From: Alkalimonas sp.
Lineage (GTDB): Bacteria; Pseudomonadota; Gammaproteobacteria; Enterobacterales; Alteromonadaceae
Direction: 5' to 3'
Assembly: GCA_022565655.1 (NCBI GenBank)
Contig: JAIUMG010000163.1
Coordinates: 1-7,498 of the forward strand
DNA: 7,498 nt
Below the pieces are notes generated by a model. That model ran no database searches. It saw only the letters and a program-made list of their open reading frames with translations, and was not told the origin of the DNA. Made by a program: the position numbers and the translations under genes. Within the stretch, counting starts at the first letter, position 1. Each line of letters starts with the position of its first letter. Shown piece after piece: positions 5,561-7,498 of this stretch.

Positions 5561-7078
5561 ATGTCAGAGCAGAATACCCCAGAGCAAGCCGCGCCAGACG
5601 TCAACAAACTGATTGCTGAGCGAAAAAGTAAGCTGGCCGCCTTGCGTGAGCAGGGGCAGCCATTCCCGAACGATTTCCGTCGTGACAGCCTGTCAAGTGA
5701 TGTGCTGGCCAAGTACGATGCATTGAGCAAGGAAGAGTTAGAGGCTCAAGCTGTCACCGTGAGTCTGGCAGGCCGCATGATGACCCGCCGTATTATGGGC
5801 AAGGCCAGTTTTGCCACCATTATGGATATGGGCGGCAAAGTTCAGGTGTATGTGGCACGCGATAGTCTGGCTGAAGGCTTTTACAACGAACAGTTTAAAA
5901 AGTGGGACCTGGGAGATATTGTGGGTCTGACCGGCACCCTCTTTAAAACACAGACTGGTGAATTAACCGTGTGGGCGAAAGATATTCGCCTACTGACCAA
6001 AGCTCTGCGGCCTTTGCCGGATAAGTTTCATGGCCTGAGCGATCAGGAAGCCTGCTATCGCCAGCGTTACCTCGATTTAATCGCCAATGAGCAGTCGCGT
6101 AAGACGTTTTTGATCCGGAGCAAGGCGGTGGCTTACATTCGTCAGTTTTTTGCCGAGCGTGATTTTCTGGAAGTGGAAACGCCAATGTTGCAAACCATTC
6201 CTGGTGGTGCTTCAGCGCGGCCTTTTATGACGCACCACAATGCACTCGATCTGCAAATGTACCTGCGTATTGCCCCTGAACTGTTTTTAAAACGCCTGGT
6301 CGTCGGTGGCTTTGAAAAAGTGTTTGAAATAAACCGTAACTTCCGCAATGAGGGCTTGTCTACCCGACATAACCCGGAATTTACCATGCTGGAGTTTTAT
6401 TGGGCCTATGCCGATTACCGTGACCTGATGGATCTGACCGAGCAACTGTTCCGGGGCTTGGCATTGAGCGTGCTTGGCAGCACCGAAGTACCGTATCAGG
6501 GCGAAGTGTATGACTTTGGCAAGCCATTTGCCCGTTTATCGGTGACCGATGCCATCTTAAAGTACAACCCCAGCGTGACGGCAGAGCAACTGGCAAGCCG
6601 TGAGGCAGCCGTGGTCGTGGCGAAGGGCTTAGGCATTGAAATCAAAGACAGCTATGGTCACGGCCGTGTACTGATTGAGATCTTTGAAGAAACCGCCGAG
6701 CATCAATTAAAACAACCCACCTTTATTACCGAATATCCGGCTGAGGTGTCGCCACTGGCGCGTCGTAATGATGACAACCCGGAGATCACCGACCGTTTCG
6801 AGTTCTTTATCGGTGGCCGCGAGCTGGCTAATGGTTTTAGCGAGTTGAATGATGCCGAAGATCAGGCAGAGCGTTTCCGCGAGCAGGTCAAACAAAAAGA
6901 CGCCGGTGATGACGAAGCCATGTTCTACGACGACGACTTTGTTACCGCCTTAGAGCATGGCTTACCGCCAACAGCCGGGCAGGGCATTGGCATTGACCGC
7001 TTGGTCATGCTGCTGGCCGATGCGCCATCCATTCGTGATGTGATCCTGTTCCCGCATATGCGGCCTGAAGGCAAGTAA
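5561..7078 (+). CDS. lysS: Lysyl-tRNA synthetase, class II
   Basis: LysS charges tRNA-Lys with lysine using ATP, in the cytoplasm. The 505-residue product equals E. coli LysS in length. The N-terminal OB-fold anticodon-binding domain spans about 65-150 (AGRMMTRRIMGKASF at 70-84). The class II catalytic domain follows: motif 1 region near LEVETPMLQTIPGG (203-216), motif 2 FRNEG (261-265) continuing to RHNPEFTMLE, with the ATP-binding arginine at 262, and motif 3 GIGIDRLVML (475-484). The lysine-site loop regions, such as GGRELANGFSELND (418-431), are intact. The start is supported by AGGA (5548-5551), 9 bases before the ATG. It follows prfB by 67 bases with no terminator between, so co-transcription with prfB is likely. 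Transcription should end at the hairpin about 45 bases downstream. Confidence 0.97.
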   Translation: MSEQNTPEQAAPDVNKLIAERKSKLAALREQGQPFPNDFRRDSLSSDVLAKYDALSKEELEAQAVTVSLAGRMMTRRIMGKASFATIMDMGGKVQVYVARDSLAEGFYNEQFKKWDLGDIVGLTGTLFKTQTGELTVWAKDIRLLTKALRPLPDKFHGLSDQEACYRQRYLDLIANEQSRKTFLIRSKAVAYIRQFFAERDFLEVETPMLQTIPGGASARPFMTHHNALDLQMYLRIAPELFLKRLVVGGFEKVFEINRNFRNEGLSTRHNPEFTMLEFYWAYADYRDLMDLTEQLFRGLALSVLGSTEVPYQGEVYDFGKPFARLSVTDAILKYNPSVTAEQLASREAAVVVAKGLGIEIKDSYGHGRVLIEIFEETAEHQLKQPTFITEYPAEVSPLARRNDDNPEITDRFEFFIGGRELANGFSELNDAEDQAERFREQVKQKDAGDDEAMFYDDDFVTALEHGLPPTAGQGIGIDRLVMLLADAPSIRDVILFPHMRPEGK

Positions 7079-7124
7079 GCTCCAGCCACCTTGCCCTTGC
7101 AAAAAGCTCTCGGTTCAATAGGTT

Positions 7125-7153
7125 AAAAGCCCAGCAGATGTCTGGGCTTTTTT
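7125..7153. terminator. Bidirectional Rho-independent terminator between lysS and ispB
   Basis: AAAAGCCCAG (7125-7134) pairs perfectly with CTGGGCTTTT (7142-7151) around the 7-base loop CAGATGT. A run of six T (7148-7153) follows on the plus strand, and the AAAA at the left edge gives a T-run on the minus strand. It therefore fits termination of both lysS and the convergent ispB, whose stop codon is 23 bases away. Confidence 0.9.
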
Positions 7154-7175
7154 GTAGTCAATGGATATCCAGCCT

Positions 7176-7498
7176 CTAACTTGAACGGCCAATCGATAAG
7201 TCAGCCAGTTGGTGCAGGGCTTCTTTGTAAGGTGACTCTGGCAAAATAGCCAAGGCTTGCTTGGCTTTCTCTGCTTCCTGTTCTGCTTTACTTCTGCTGT
7301 AAGCAAAAGCGCCAGTTTCATGCATGGCCGCCATAATGGCATCCAGGTGTTGTAGGCCATTGTTGTCGGTGATGGCTTGGCGGATCAGTGCCTGTTGCTC
7401 ACTGGAGCCGTGCTTTAGCGCATGGATCAGTGGCAAGGTCGGCTTGCCTTCTGCTAAATCATCACCAATGTTCTTACCAAGTTCTGCACTATCGGCCT
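7176..7498 (-). CDS. ispB: Octaprenyl diphosphate synthase IspB, C-terminal part (cut by window edge)
   Basis: IspB lengthens farnesyl diphosphate with isopentenyl diphosphate to make the side chain of ubiquinone and menaquinone. Only the last 106 residues lie in the window; the frame is open to base 7498 and the start is outside. The visible part begins ADSAELGKNIGDDLAEGKPT, the stretch directly after the second aspartate-rich motif of trans-prenyltransferases. It then runs LPLIHALKHG and a helical tail (RSKAEQEAEKAKQAL...) that closely parallels the E. coli IspB C-terminus (RQRAEEEADKA, then LPDTPWREAL). The GKPTLPLIHA pattern separates it from farnesyl diphosphate synthase IspA, whose equivalent reads GKSTYP. 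A TTG at 7436 is an internal leucine, not the start. The stop TAG is at 7178-7176. The gene converges on lysS. Confidence 0.92.
   Translation of the reverse strand, partial: ADSAELGKNIGDDLAEGKPTLPLIHALKHGSSEQQALIRQAITDNNGLQHLDAIMAAMHETGAFAYSRSKAEQEAEKAKQALAILPESPYKEALHQLADLSIGRSS

Overview
This window is a conserved housekeeping block from a gammaproteobacterium. Every identifiable protein resembles its Escherichia coli counterpart over its full length. The order xerD-dsbC-recJ-prfB-lysS with fldB beside it is the arrangement known from E. coli and many relatives. The roughly balanced base composition and the neighbours (fldB divergent from xerD, ispB convergent with lysS) would fit a marine or aquatic lineage such as Alteromonadales, but that placement is inference. 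No mobile element, CRISPR array, rRNA, tRNA or phage gene was seen.

Layout. Positions 1-213 (+) hold the end of an unidentified gene. Its stop codon overlaps the stop codon of the convergent flavodoxin gene fldB (210-725, -). The 738-931 stretch between fldB and xerD carries candidate divergent promoters plus a small palindrome and a repeated octamer. Then follows a same-strand cluster: xerD (932-1843, tyrosine recombinase), dsbC (1866-2585, periplasmic disulfide isomerase), recJ (2590-4311, single-strand 5'-3' exonuclease), prfB (4395-5493, release factor RF2 read through a programmed +1 frameshift) and lysS (5561-7078, class II lysyl-tRNA synthetase). A hairpin with T-tracts on both strands (7125-7153) separates lysS from the convergent 3' end of ispB (7176 to the window edge, -).

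How the genes work together. xerD-dsbC-recJ are packed tightly (gaps of 22 and 4 bases) and are probably co-transcribed from a promoter near 825-853, although their jobs differ: chromosome dimer resolution, periplasmic disulfide repair, and recombination or mismatch repair. prfB has its own likely extended -10 promoter in the recJ-prfB gap. prfB and lysS both serve translation and are probably co-transcribed, since no terminator is visible between them.

The point most easily missed is prfB. The true start is at 4395, an in-frame TGA lies at codon 26 (4470-4472), and the rest of the protein is in the +1 frame. Simple gene calling gives a wrong N-terminus. I found no convincing undescribed system; the findings are regulatory or structural details of known genes.
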